From a virus: DNA of 64,000 nucleotides. The notes beneath the pieces are model-generated. The model saw only the letters and a program-made list of their open reading frames with translations, made no database searches and was not told the origin of the DNA. How positions within the stretch are numbered: the stretch's first letter is position 1; the number at the start of each line of letters is the position of its first letter. The stretch is taken from IMG/VR virus record IMGVR_UViG_3300046804_003518, positions 1 to 64,000 of that record; one strand, 5' to 3'. Positions 1-6,665 of the stretch are shown piece after piece. Made by a program: the position numbers and the translations under genes.

Positions 1-155
1 ATTATCGGCGGCCGCGTCGTCCTCATTACTTCAAGGGTGGCTCTTATATGAGCGATGAGGTCTTGGAGAAGCACATGACTACCGAAGAGGTTGAGGCCTA
101 TAACGCCGGCTTCGACCACAACGAACATCAACACAACTTTAAGGACTATTTCTAA
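1..155 (+). CDS. C-terminal fragment of an unidentified protein
   Basis: An open frame enters the window from the left edge (first complete codon at base 3) and ends at TAA 153-155. It encodes about 50 residues ending HNFKDYF. The fragment is rich in Glu, His and Tyr and shows no motif I recognise. The stop overlaps the next start (TAATG), so it is the upstream member of the same tightly packed operon. The start lies outside the window and the protein cannot be named. Confidence 0.6.
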   Translation, partial: YRRPRRPHYFKGGSYMSDEVLEKHMTTEEVEAYNAGFDHNEHQHNFKDYF

Positions 156-343
156 TGTATAAGATGGAAACCGAAACCAATCACCTTATCGCTAAGGAGT
201 TGGTTGAGCTTCTGATGAAGCATGACAAGATGTACGCTCTTGGTTATCTCGAGGGGATGATTAAGACCGAGATGAACTCAAACCCTCGCTTCCGCGAGGA
301 AGTAATTCGACATTTGTATACACAAAAGCGCAGGGCTGCATAA
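155..343 (+). CDS. small hypothetical protein, 62 aa
   Basis: I do not recognise this gene. It encodes a 62-residue, charged, probably helical protein that begins MYKMETETNH and ends in a basic tail (QKRRAA). It overlaps the upstream stop by one base and its own stop overlaps the next start (TAATG at 341-345), which points to translational coupling in an operon with the ligase downstream. No membrane segment, Cys cluster or enzyme motif is visible. The start is the first ATG after the preceding stop. Confidence 0.6.
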   Translation: MYKMETETNHLIAKELVELLMKHDKMYALGYLEGMIKTEMNSNPRFREEVIRHLYTQKRRAA

Positions 344-552
344 TGGGCTTCTTTAGTGAAATTGATATTGATATCAACGAAATGGTTTCGATGGGCTTCA
401 CTCGTGACGAAATCCTTGCCAAGTATCCATTCTTAACTGAACGCGAGCTTGATGTGCATTTTGGTCAGGAGTTTGATCATAGTGTAATGGATGGCGATGT
501 TATTAGTTACGATGATCTCATTAACGAACCAGAGTGGGCGGATGAACAATAA
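343..552 (+). CDS. small acidic hypothetical protein, 69 aa
   Basis: Unrecognised 69-residue acidic protein. The central part (GFTRDEILAKYPFLTERELD) looks like a short helix-turn-helix of the kind seen in small phage regulators, but that is only a resemblance. The C-terminal half is strongly acidic (Asp/Glu, few Lys). Its end overlaps the start of the metallopeptidase-like gene at 542 by 11 nt. It may be a small regulator or inhibitor; nothing in the sequence settles this. Confidence 0.55.
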   Translation: MGFFSEIDIDINEMVSMGFTRDEILAKYPFLTERELDVHFGQEFDHSVMDGDVISYDDLINEPEWADEQ

Positions 553-988
553 GGCTAAGCGAACTCTCGACACCCGTCGTTTGTATAAATTCGAGAAGGA
601 ATGGTTCCGTGGCGAACCTAACCTTCCGATGAAGGTACTACAGGAACTTGCATATGATATTTGGAAGGAAGCTGGCTACACTGGCCATTACTATGGTGAC
701 AAAGTTAAGCCTCTCCCCGCTGTTGTGGCTGGGAATGGAGTTAAGTATAATGGTCGCTATTATTCTTATTGCGACGGCAAGCGCATAGAGCTTGCTCGAA
801 GTGAGCGTAAGAAGTTTGTACTGATTCACGAGATGGTTCATGCTCTTGGTTATGATGACCATGATGAAGCATTTGTTGACAAATACTTCGAATTGTTGGA
901 TCATTATAAGGTGTGTGACATGAGCACTCTTTGCACAATTGGTGCTAACTATGGCATCTGGTATAACCCTGTTGGGGATATTTACTAA
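542..988 (+). CDS. putative zincin-like metallopeptidase, 148 aa
   Basis: The protein carries a clear HExxH zinc-binding helix: His96-Glu97-Met-Val-His100, followed by ALGYDD and His107-Asp108, then an aromatic helix (AFVDKYFELLDHY). HExxH plus a downstream His is the zincin layout; spacing to the third His (six residues) is close to the YgjP/SprT/WLM families and one residue longer than the metzincin HExxHxxGxxH. No signal peptide is seen, so it would act in the cytoplasm. ATG 542 is chosen because the longer frame back to 491 would overlap the previous gene by 62 nt. Its stop overlaps the ligase start (TAATG). Substrate unknown. Confidence 0.6.
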   Translation: MNNKAKRTLDTRRLYKFEKEWFRGEPNLPMKVLQELAYDIWKEAGYTGHYYGDKVKPLPAVVAGNGVKYNGRYYSYCDGKRIELARSERKKFVLIHEMVHALGYDDHDEAFVDKYFELLDHYKVCDMSTLCTIGANYGIWYNPVGDIY

Positions 989-2316
989 TGGTTGATAGCA
1001 TTTTTAATCAGTTGGCTGCTACTTCTTCTCGTTTGGAGAAGGAAGCAATCCTAACTGCCAACAAGAGCAACGCTGTTCTTAGATGGGCGTGCTTCTTGGC
1101 TCTTGACCCGTTCACCAACTTTTACATTCGGAAGATTCCAAAGTATAAGACAGGTATCGGTCCATACACATCTCTTCAGCATGCTCTTGACAAACTGTTT
1201 GCATTGTCTACAAGACAGGTTACAGGCAATGCTGCCATCGAGTTCTTGACAAACATCCTAGAAGAGCTTGAACCTGAGGATGCTAAGGTTGTTGAACGAG
1301 TAATTGAAAAGGATCTTCGGTGTGGAGTGTCTGAGGCTACAGTCAATAAGATTTGGCCTAGCCTTGTTCCAACCTATCCTTGCATGTTGGCTTCTGGTTA
1401 CGAAGAGAAGCTCATCAACAAGATTACATGGCCTGCTAATGTCCAGCTAAAGTTGGATGGTATGAGGTTCAATGCTATTGTTGATGGCAAGAAGAAAACA
1501 GTTGAGTTCCGTTCACGCAATGGCAAGCTTCTTAACCTTCTTGGTGAGCTTGAGCAGGAGTTCTTGGCTATTGCTGGCAACGATGATGTTGTCTTTGATG
1601 GCGAGCTGAATGTCATGAATACTGATACCTACCAGTTCATGGCTCGGCAGATTGGTAACGGTATTCTATCTAAGGCTCAGAAGGGTACCCTTACTCAAGG
1701 TGATGCTGCCTTGATCCATGCTACTGTTTGGGATTGGATTCCATATGCTGACTTTAAGGCTGGCGTTTCAACTATTCCGTATCGCATCAGACTTAACTCA
1801 CTGTTCTCTACAATGGATAGCAGTAAGTTTAAAGATAAGGATGAATACCGAGTTGGTAAGGTTCATAAGGTTTGGAACGAGAATGTGAATACTCTTGCCG
1901 AAGCCCAAGAGCGGTTTGAACAGCTACTTGGCGAAGGACAGGAAGGTATCATTCTAAAAGATCTCAATGCTCATTGGGAGGACAAGCGAGCGAAACACCA
2001 GATCAAGTTCAAGGGTGAGCTCGAGTGTGACTTGGTTTGCGTCGACTGGGTCGAGGGCACTGGTAAGAATGCCGGTCGCTTAGGTGCTCTGGTTCTCGAG
2101 TCTTCTGACGGTAAGGTTAAGGTTAGCGTTGGCACTGGATTCACTGATCTTGATAGAGACCGTATCAGTAAGAAAGTTATTGGTAAGGTCATTGCTATCA
2201 AGTATAACGGTAGAGTCGTTGATCAAAGAACTGGTGTTTGTAGTTTGTTCCTTCCAGTGTTCATTGAGGTCCGGGAAGATAAGGATAGGGCCGACAGTTC
2301 TAAGAACATTAAATAA
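988..2316 (+). CDS. 30: ATP-dependent DNA ligase (T4 gp30-like)
   Basis: 442 aa, close to T4 ligase in length. The adenylation motif I is QLKLDGMR, with Lys155 as the expected AMP-accepting residue. Further nucleotidyltransferase motifs follow in order: an SRNGK segment, DGELNV (motif III), EGIILKD (motif IV) and a lysine-rich HQIKFKGE segment (motif V). The N-terminal ~130 residues are helical (TGNAAIEFLTNILEEL), as in the DNA-binding domain of T4-type ligases, and the C-terminus forms the OB domain (KNAGRLGALVLESSDG). The enzyme seals nicks in DNA, e.g. between Okazaki fragments. It is translationally coupled to the zincin-like gene upstream. After it comes a 75-bp gap with a likely promoter. 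Confidence 0.93.
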   Translation: MVDSIFNQLAATSSRLEKEAILTANKSNAVLRWACFLALDPFTNFYIRKIPKYKTGIGPYTSLQHALDKLFALSTRQVTGNAAIEFLTNILEELEPEDAKVVERVIEKDLRCGVSEATVNKIWPSLVPTYPCMLASGYEEKLINKITWPANVQLKLDGMRFNAIVDGKKKTVEFRSRNGKLLNLLGELEQEFLAIAGNDDVVFDGELNVMNTDTYQFMARQIGNGILSKAQKGTLTQGDAALIHATVWDWIPYADFKAGVSTIPYRIRLNSLFSTMDSSKFKDKDEYRVGKVHKVWNENVNTLAEAQERFEQLLGEGQEGIILKDLNAHWEDKRAKHQIKFKGELECDLVCVDWVEGTGKNAGRLGALVLESSDGKVKVSVGTGFTDLDRDRISKKVIGKVIAIKYNGRVVDQRTGVCSLFLPVFIEVREDKDRADSSKNIK

Positions 2317-2319
2317 CTG

Positions 2320-2348
2320 TTGAATTATAGAATGTGTTGTAGTAGAAT
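2320..2348 (+). promoter_or_regulatory. putative sigma70-type promoter
   Basis: TTGAAT (2320-2325), a 17-bp spacer and TAGAAT (2343-2348) form a fair sigma70 match (4/6 and 5/6). It lies in the only sizeable gap of this operon, 44 bp before the 56-aa ORF at 2392. The same gap holds two copies of ACTAAATATT, at about 2349 and 2367, of unknown meaning. Predicted transcription start is near 2355. Confidence 0.5.
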
Positions 2349-2391
2349 ACTAAATATTTACTGAACACTAAATATTGAGGAATCTGTAAAT

Positions 2392-2562
2392 ATGTCCGAC
2401 AATAAAGTTTTGAATCTAGCCCTTACAGTAGAAGAATTGAATCTTGTTCTTGGTGCTCTTGCTGAGCTTCCATATAAGGTTTCAATGAATTTAATTGCTA
2501 AGGTTAGTAACCAAGCCCAGCAACAGTTGCAGGCTTCCACACCAGAGGTTGATAATGGCTAA
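2392..2562 (+). CDS. small conserved-type phage protein, 56 aa
   Basis: A 56-residue ORF from ATG 2392 to TAA 2560-2562. The N-terminal half (TVEELNLVLGALAELPYK) is a predicted amphipathic helix, followed by a second helix with a Gln-rich end (NQAQQQLQ). Short proteins with this helix are common in T4-like phages of marine bacteria; their role is not known to me. It is the first gene after the putative promoter at 2320 and overlaps the next ORF by 8 nt. Confidence 0.65.
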   Translation: MSDNKVLNLALTVEELNLVLGALAELPYKVSMNLIAKVSNQAQQQLQASTPEVDNG

Positions 2563-2770
2563 TAGAAGTGACTTTCAATCAGACTTCCCTCGTCAGTTCA
2601 AGCGCATGCTTGCATTGGAAGAGGCAAGGGGCATGATTAAAGATAACCACGAACGTGGCGAAATGAAGCGTGTATGGCTTGCTGCCCATAAGCATCATCG
2701 TGACTATGTCAATAAGCGTGGCACAATGGCAGTTGGTCAGAACATTGCATTGGAAGAAGGTTCTGAATGA
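2555..2770 (+). CDS. small basic hypothetical protein, 71 aa
   Basis: Unrecognised protein from ATG 2555 (MANRSDFQSDFPRQF), inside the 3' end of the preceding gene. It is basic and His-rich (AAHKHHRDYVNKRG) and mostly helical. ATG 2555 is preferred over the longer frame from 2495, which would lie fully inside the 56-aa gene. Its stop overlaps the next start (ATGA at 2767-2770). The His/Lys cluster could bind nucleic acid, but no known fold is evident. Confidence 0.6.
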   Translation: MANRSDFQSDFPRQFKRMLALEEARGMIKDNHERGEMKRVWLAAHKHHRDYVNKRGTMAVGQNIALEEGSE

Positions 2771-3057
2771 ACACAATAGACCACTTCGGTAAAGAGTTAA
2801 TTCTCAAGCCTATCAATAAGGTACGTGTCCGTGCCGTTGATAAGAAGTGGAATGTTGAGTATAGAACTAAGAAGTGGATCTTCAATATCTGGAATGTTGA
2901 AGGTCAGTACAAAGACTTCGTTGATGCTAAGGCAAAGGCGCTTGCCCTAAAGGCACAGGGTGGTATATTCATCCTTCAGGATATGAAACTCGAGTGGGAT
3001 GTTGGTGAGGATGAGCCTCATGTTGAGGAACACCCACCGATTGATGATCCTATCTAA
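2767..3057 (+). CDS. hypothetical protein, 96 aa
   Basis: I do not recognise this gene. The 96-residue product has a Trp/Lys-rich central part (VEYRTKKWIFNIWNVEG) likely to form beta strands, then a helix (DFVDAKAKALALKAQGG) and an acidic Pro-rich tail (EEHPPIDDPI). It is coupled to the upstream gene by an ATGA overlap. A 15-nt gap follows before the next gene. There is no membrane segment or catalytic motif. Confidence 0.6.
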   Translation: MNTIDHFGKELILKPINKVRVRAVDKKWNVEYRTKKWIFNIWNVEGQYKDFVDAKAKALALKAQGGIFILQDMKLEWDVGEDEPHVEEHPPIDDPI

Positions 3058-3072
3058 TAGGTAATCTATATT

Positions 3073-3309
3073 ATGGATTCACGACAACAAACTATTCAAT
3101 ATCTAATGCTCGAGGCAAGCGAACTTACTAAAGTTTGCGCTGAGGGGTTGATGGCTGTCCATAGAAATAAAGCTGATGCAAAGATTGAACTGCAAGTAGC
3201 GTCAGTTCTCAATGCTATTAAAGAATCAATTCAACAGCTTGATTTTAATGAAGAGCGCATGATGGCTTCTGCTGAGAAAGAACAACTAAGACGCGAGAGG
3301 GAATTATAA
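3073..3309 (+). CDS. hypothetical helical protein, 78 aa
   Basis: Unrecognised 78-residue protein, helical throughout, with a charged C-terminal helix (EKEQLRREREL) that may form a coiled coil. Its TAA overlaps the next ATG (3307-3311). It belongs to the cluster of small genes between ligase and the gp59/gp32 genes, which in T4-like phages is typically a hyper-variable early region. Confidence 0.6.
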   Translation: MDSRQQTIQYLMLEASELTKVCAEGLMAVHRNKADAKIELQVASVLNAIKESIQQLDFNEERMMASAEKEQLRREREL

Positions 3310-3767
3310 TGGAACAGGATATTGATACGAAGGCCTATTTTACATTTGATTATGAATCCGAAGGTAAGAATGTTACCCTAAGATTCAATAAGCAGGATGC
3401 ACGAGTGCCAGAGGTCCTTGAGGAGTTTTTAAACTTTCTAAAGGCTTGTGGATACTGTTTTGATATTGACGACTATCTTGATGTCAACAACGACTTCAAG
3501 TATCCAGCATCGGATAGTGAACCAGATAGTGAAGATGTTGTTTCTCACGAAGAGGCTGAGGCAAAAGCATACCAACAGGCTGCTAGCTGGACTATGACAG
3601 ATCCTAATGCTGGTCTTAATCTAACAATGGCTGATATGGATTATCCAGAACCAGAAACCACAAACTTCAGTTTCAATGATTATGGTAACAGCTGGGTCCC
3701 AGCTAACTGGGACAACTTAAACTCTTCAGCTAACTCGACAACCACTTTTAAAGTACAGGATTACTAA
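3309..3767 (+). CDS. acidic hypothetical protein, 152 aa
   Basis: Unrecognised. The N-terminal ~60 residues look folded (FTFDYESEGKNVTLRFNKQD, then a helix EVLEEFLNFLKACGYCFD). The rest is strongly acidic and low in Lys/Arg (SDSEPDSEDVVSHEEAEAKA), ending in an Asn/Ser/Thr-rich segment. An acidic, partly disordered tail on a small fold would suit a DNA mimic or a protein-binding adaptor; this is inference only. It starts by a one-base overlap with the preceding stop. Confidence 0.6.
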   Translation: MEQDIDTKAYFTFDYESEGKNVTLRFNKQDARVPEVLEEFLNFLKACGYCFDIDDYLDVNNDFKYPASDSEPDSEDVVSHEEAEAKAYQQAASWTMTDPNAGLNLTMADMDYPEPETTNFSFNDYGNSWVPANWDNLNSSANSTTTFKVQDY

Positions 3768-3768
3768 C

Positions 3769-3858
3769 ATGCCAGCTAAAACAGGTATTAAAGGATACGG
3801 TAAAGGCAGAGCAAAGCTAGGTTCTAAGAAGCGTAAGGCTCGCCGCAAAAAGACCTAA
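3769..3858 (+). CDS. very basic 29-aa micropeptide
   Basis: ATG 3769 to TAA 3856-3858 encodes MPAKTGIKGYGKGRAKLGSK followed by KRKARRKKT. About half of the residues are Lys or Arg and there are no acidic residues. It sits 1 nt after the stop of the acidic 152-aa gene and its stop overlaps the next ATG (TAATG), so it is embedded in the operon like a real gene. The composition predicts nucleic-acid or ribosome binding. Function unknown; reality as a gene is supported by packing and frame fit only. Confidence 0.6.
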   Translation: MPAKTGIKGYGKGRAKLGSKKRKARRKKT

Positions 3859-4121
3859 TGACAAAAGTAAATTCAGTTACACCCAAGTATGATATTACTT
3901 GGTATGTAAAATGGACTGCTAGCGTCATTACACTTGTTGCCATTACAGTGAGAGCCAGTGGAGTGATGGAGCTTCATTGGCTTGATCTTTTCTGTAGTTG
4001 GCTTGGTGCTGTTGGCTGGTTCTATGTTGGCTTCAAGTGGAACGATAGAGCAATCATGGTTTTGAATGGCGTGATTGGTGTTATATTGTTTGCAGGAATG
4101 ATAAGGATGTATTTCACGTGA
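3858..4121 (+). CDS. small membrane protein with three predicted TM helices
   Basis: 87 residues with three hydrophobic segments: about 18-34 (WTASVITLVAITVRASG), 41-58 (WLDLFCSWLGAVGWFYVG) and 66-85 (IMVLNGVIGVILFAGMI). Small proteins with this N-terminus (SVTPKYDITWYVKW) recur in marine T4-like phages as conserved unknowns. It would sit in the host inner membrane. Its end overlaps the GTG start of the next gene (GTGA at 4118-4121). A role in lysis timing or superinfection exclusion is possible but not shown. Confidence 0.7.
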   Translation: MTKVNSVTPKYDITWYVKWTASVITLVAITVRASGVMELHWLDLFCSWLGAVGWFYVGFKWNDRAIMVLNGVIGVILFAGMIRMYFT

Positions 4122-4606
4122 AGATTAGAATTGGAAAGTACCCAAAGAAAGGCGAACAAAAGATATCAATTCATATTGATCCATGGGATACTTGGTCTAT
4201 GGATCGTACACTTGCGCTTATCGTTCATCCGATGCTCAAGCAGTTGCATAAGACGAATCATGGTGCGCCTTGTACTGATGACGAAGATGTGCCTGAGAAT
4301 CTTCGTTCTACGAATGCGAAGCCGAAGAAGAATGAGTGGGATACAGACTCCAATCACTTCAAGCGTTGGGATTGGATTATGAAGGAAATGGTCTGGGCAT
4401 TTGGTGAACTTGCAAAAGATCGCGACCCATCCTTTCTTATCAAGAAGGGTAAATACAAGATGGTGAAGAAGGAAGGACAAGATTGGAGCGAAATGGTAAC
4501 TCTTGTCGAACCAGTTTATGATATGGAGAAGATGAAAGCATATCATGAGCGCAAGAAGAATGCCTTTCGTTTATTCGGCAAGTATTATGAAAATCTTTGG
4601 GATTAA
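4118..4606 (+). CDS. conserved-type phage protein of unknown function, 162 aa
   Basis: Starts at GTG 4118, overlapping the stop of the membrane protein gene by 4 nt; no ATG gives a better fit. The N-terminus has the segment IHIDPWDTWSMDRTLALIVH, followed by a helix and a KRWDWIMKEMVWAFGELAKD helix. I recall similar proteins as widespread unknowns in phages (the IDPWDTWSMD motif), but cannot assign a reaction. It is soluble, charged and rich in Trp and Lys. Part of the small-gene cluster before gp59 and gp32. Confidence 0.65.
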   Translation: MKIRIGKYPKKGEQKISIHIDPWDTWSMDRTLALIVHPMLKQLHKTNHGAPCTDDEDVPENLRSTNAKPKKNEWDTDSNHFKRWDWIMKEMVWAFGELAKDRDPSFLIKKGKYKMVKKEGQDWSEMVTLVEPVYDMEKMKAYHERKKNAFRLFGKYYENLWD

Positions 4607-4608
4607 TT

Positions 4609-4899
4609 ATGAAACGTCAATGGCGATATGTTGATAAAAACATTCACTACTATTTTCAAACTAATGATGGTCAAGTAATTGGAAAAGCATACAACGTTGC
4701 TTTAACTATTATTTGGGGTGCAAAGATTCCTATTAATGCTACTGAAGAACTAATTATTGGGGAATTTGTTGAACTAGAATATGCTAAATTAGCAATCGAA
4801 AGATATTGGAACGAGAAGGATAGGACCTTTGATATGTTCGATGATGTATATAAGTTGCCCGCAGGGATTGTAGATGAGCCAGCCGGTAAGAGTTTTTAG
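4609..4899 (+). CDS. hypothetical protein, 96 aa
   Basis: Unrecognised. ATG 4609 (MKRQWRYVDKN) is chosen over an in-frame TTG at 4597 because it leaves a 2-nt gap to the preceding stop. The protein is a mix of predicted strands and helices (YFQTNDGQVIGKAYNVALT; EYAKLAIERYWNE) without known motifs. Its last 26 bases overlap the 2OG-oxygenase gene in another frame. Confidence 0.6.
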   Translation: MKRQWRYVDKNIHYYFQTNDGQVIGKAYNVALTIIWGAKIPINATEELIIGEFVELEYAKLAIERYWNEKDRTFDMFDDVYKLPAGIVDEPAGKSF

Positions 4900-5431
4900 A
4901 GAATTTATAACTCCACAAGATCACAAAGAGTTATTAAATTCAGCTATGATGCTCTACAGCAATGGTATCATGCGATCAAACGTAAGAGGCTCATTCAGAC
5001 GGTTCTTGTCCCTTGATAGGGATTGTGATCAGAAATTCTTCTTTCCAAAAGTGCAGCATTTGTATAGTAGAATTTCAAATGTTCTACAAATAACTGACCC
5101 TGTGATAGACCCATCTCTTGGTATTCTACTAAGCGTAATAGAACCAAATGGCTTTATACAGAAGCACAATGACCCTTACAAACAGGATAAGGACAAAGTC
5201 AACCTAAGATTCAACATAATGGTCAACCGTGGCCCCTCAGAGGCCTATAACCCTCGTGTTGATAAAAAGTTGTACCGAGTGGAAGAAAGAGATGCATGGT
5301 TATTTAATGCAACAGATTTTTACCATAGCACATTGGCCAATCCTGGTCCAGAACTAAGAATTGTGTACCAGTTTGGGTTTATGGTTGATAGAGCATTCCT
5401 ACCTTCTCTTGACATTGCTGCAAAGGTATAG
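4874..5431 (+). CDS. putative 2OG-Fe(II) oxygenase, 185 aa
   Basis: The protein shows the facial triad of 2-oxoglutarate/Fe(II) dioxygenases: His98-x-Asp100 (QKHNDPY), a distal His151 (FYHST) and, eleven residues on, Arg162 (ELRIVYQFG), the usual 2OG-binding arginine. Spacing fits the prolyl-hydroxylase/P4H-like group. Such enzymes are frequent in T4-like marine phages; their substrates (protein, nucleotide or DNA base) are unknown. The start is ATG 4874, overlapping the previous gene. The 3' end contains a perfect sigma70 -35 box used by the next gene. Confidence 0.75.
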   Translation: MSQPVRVFREFITPQDHKELLNSAMMLYSNGIMRSNVRGSFRRFLSLDRDCDQKFFFPKVQHLYSRISNVLQITDPVIDPSLGILLSVIEPNGFIQKHNDPYKQDKDKVNLRFNIMVNRGPSEAYNPRVDKKLYRVEERDAWLFNATDFYHSTLANPGPELRIVYQFGFMVDRAFLPSLDIAAKV

Positions 5432-5437
5432 TATAAT
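5409..5437 (+). promoter_or_regulatory. consensus sigma70 promoter, probably leaderless
   Basis: TTGACA (5409-5414), exactly 17 bp, then TATAAT (5432-5437): a full 12/12 consensus. The -35 box lies in the 3' end of the oxygenase gene and the -10 box begins at the base after its stop. The usual +1 (about 7 nt after the -10) falls on or next to the A of ATG 5444, and no Shine-Dalgarno is present before that ATG, so the mRNA would be leaderless or nearly so. Confidence 0.85.
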
Positions 5438-5443
5438 ACTCCT

Positions 5444-6070
5444 ATGAACATTTTTATTGTTGACCGTAACCCTGTTGTTGCAGCCGAGATGCTATGTGAC
5501 CAGCATGTTGTTAAGATGGTCACCGAAAGTGTTCAGATGCTATCGACCTGTCATAGAGTGCTAGATGGCAAGATGGAGATGGGGTCTTCAGTCTCTGGTA
5601 AGAGACTAGTTCCTCGTTACAGGTTGAACGATGATCGCGACAAAGTTCTGTACCACGCTGTCCACTTTAACCATCCTTGTAACATTTGGATTAGGGAAAA
5701 TGTTATCCACTATGATTGGCTAATATTCCATACTGCTGCCCTAAGTGCTGAGTATACGAAGCGCTATAAGAAGACGCATGCGTGTCATAGTATGATTAAA
5801 TATCTACTAGAAATAAGTGTACCCAAAAACATTCCAATACCATACAACCAAACAAGATTACTTGGTAACCATGAATTTGTTCAGGCAATGCCAGATGAAT
5901 ACAAAGACAAAGACCCTGTGAAGGCTTATAGAAACTTTTACATTGGTAGCAAGTCAAAGTTTGCTCGCTGGCGATTTACAACCCCTCCTAAGTGGTACAC
6001 AGATGCAACTACAAAGTCCATACGAAGCGTATCAACTTTACGTAGCAATCAAGAATCACTTTCATACTAG
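5444..6070 (+). CDS. conserved-type phage protein of unknown function, 208 aa
   Basis: The N-terminus (MNIFIVDRNPVVAAEMLCDQ, then HVVKMVTESVQML) and the segments NHPCNIWIRE and FVQAMPDEY...AYRNFYIGSKSKFARW are typical of a family I recall from many large phages, usually without assigned function. Conserved His, Cys and Arg residues suggest an enzyme, but I cannot name the reaction. It is driven by the consensus promoter at 5409. The last 68 nt overlap the gp59 gene in another frame, an unusually long overlap here; the final ~20 residues (SIRSVSTLRSNQESLSY) look unlike the rest and may be a consequence. Confidence 0.7.
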   Translation: MNIFIVDRNPVVAAEMLCDQHVVKMVTESVQMLSTCHRVLDGKMEMGSSVSGKRLVPRYRLNDDRDKVLYHAVHFNHPCNIWIRENVIHYDWLIFHTAALSAEYTKRYKKTHACHSMIKYLLEISVPKNIPIPYNQTRLLGNHEFVQAMPDEYKDKDPVKAYRNFYIGSKSKFARWRFTTPPKWYTDATTKSIRSVSTLRSNQESLSY

Positions 6071-6593
6071 TTACGATTTCTTTAAATACAATGGCAAAGT
6101 CAAAGTTCAGTTCACTGCTTTTGAAGTTCGCAAGGACAAGTATTTCTTTTCAAAGCTTCAGAAACATAGTGATCCTATTGGTCTTCTTGTATCTAATCTG
6201 GTTGATGATCCAAGTGCATGGATTGGAGATATAGTAAACGCTGAGATGAGTGAGGATGTCTATCTCAAGTGGAAGAAGAGACAAGACTCTATCACATATA
6301 CGTACCAGGAAGACTTAAAAAAGTTATCAAATAATGTTGATGAGTCGTTGAGGGTTGATAGTGGTCAGCATCCAAAGCTATTAAAATACTTGCTTGGATC
6401 TACTATTTATCCGGAAACGATGATCTTGCTGAATTACCATTTGAACTTCTTTCCCTATTGGGAAAAGGAAATCATAGACCCAGCCATCTGGCCAAATGAG
6501 TACAATAAACTTGTGAAGTACAAACCATTTGTTAAGTTTGACAAACAAAAAATAAAGAAAATAACTGTTGACTATTTCGAGTTGGAGAGGTAA
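6003..6593 (+). CDS. 59: gp59-like helicase loader
   Basis: 196 aa versus 217 in T4 gp59. The opening YEAYQLYVAIKNHF matches the T4 segment around YKLYLMIKQH, and RKDKYFFSKLQ matches RRDKYFFQKLS; a second shared block is LVSNLVDDPSAWIGD (T4 LVANQDAWIGD). gp59 binds forked DNA and gp32-coated ssDNA and loads the gp41 replicative helicase. ATG 6003 is used; the open frame runs further upstream only from a TTG at 5943. Its position directly before gp32, the protein it contacts, supports the call. Confidence 0.88.
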   Translation: MQLQSPYEAYQLYVAIKNHFHTSYDFFKYNGKVKVQFTAFEVRKDKYFFSKLQKHSDPIGLLVSNLVDDPSAWIGDIVNAEMSEDVYLKWKKRQDSITYTYQEDLKKLSNNVDESLRVDSGQHPKLLKYLLGSTIYPETMILLNYHLNFFPYWEKEIIDPAIWPNEYNKLVKYKPFVKFDKQKIKKITVDYFELER

Positions 6594-6601
6594 GATAAAT
6601 A
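6568..6601 (+). promoter_or_regulatory. putative gp32 promoter region
   Basis: Two overlapping signals precede gp32. TTGACT (6568-6573), 17 bp and TAAGAT (6591-6596) form a moderate sigma70 site, while GATAAATA (6594-6601) is one mismatch from the T4 late element TATAAATA. A separate TATAAT lies at 6607-6612 without a good -35. A 72-bp untranslated stretch with a good Shine-Dalgarno (GGAG at 6655) follows. Dual early/late expression would suit an ssDNA-binding protein; which element is used is unknown. Confidence 0.45.
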
Positions 6602-6665
6602 GTGTATATAATGATTGTTTGTGAATACGTTTTATACACTAATACATTTAATACGGAGAATATAC

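Noticed and set aside
2349-2376. The duplicated ACTAAATATT as late promoters
   Set aside because: Two or more mismatches from TATAAATA; the sigma70-like site just upstream explains the gap better.
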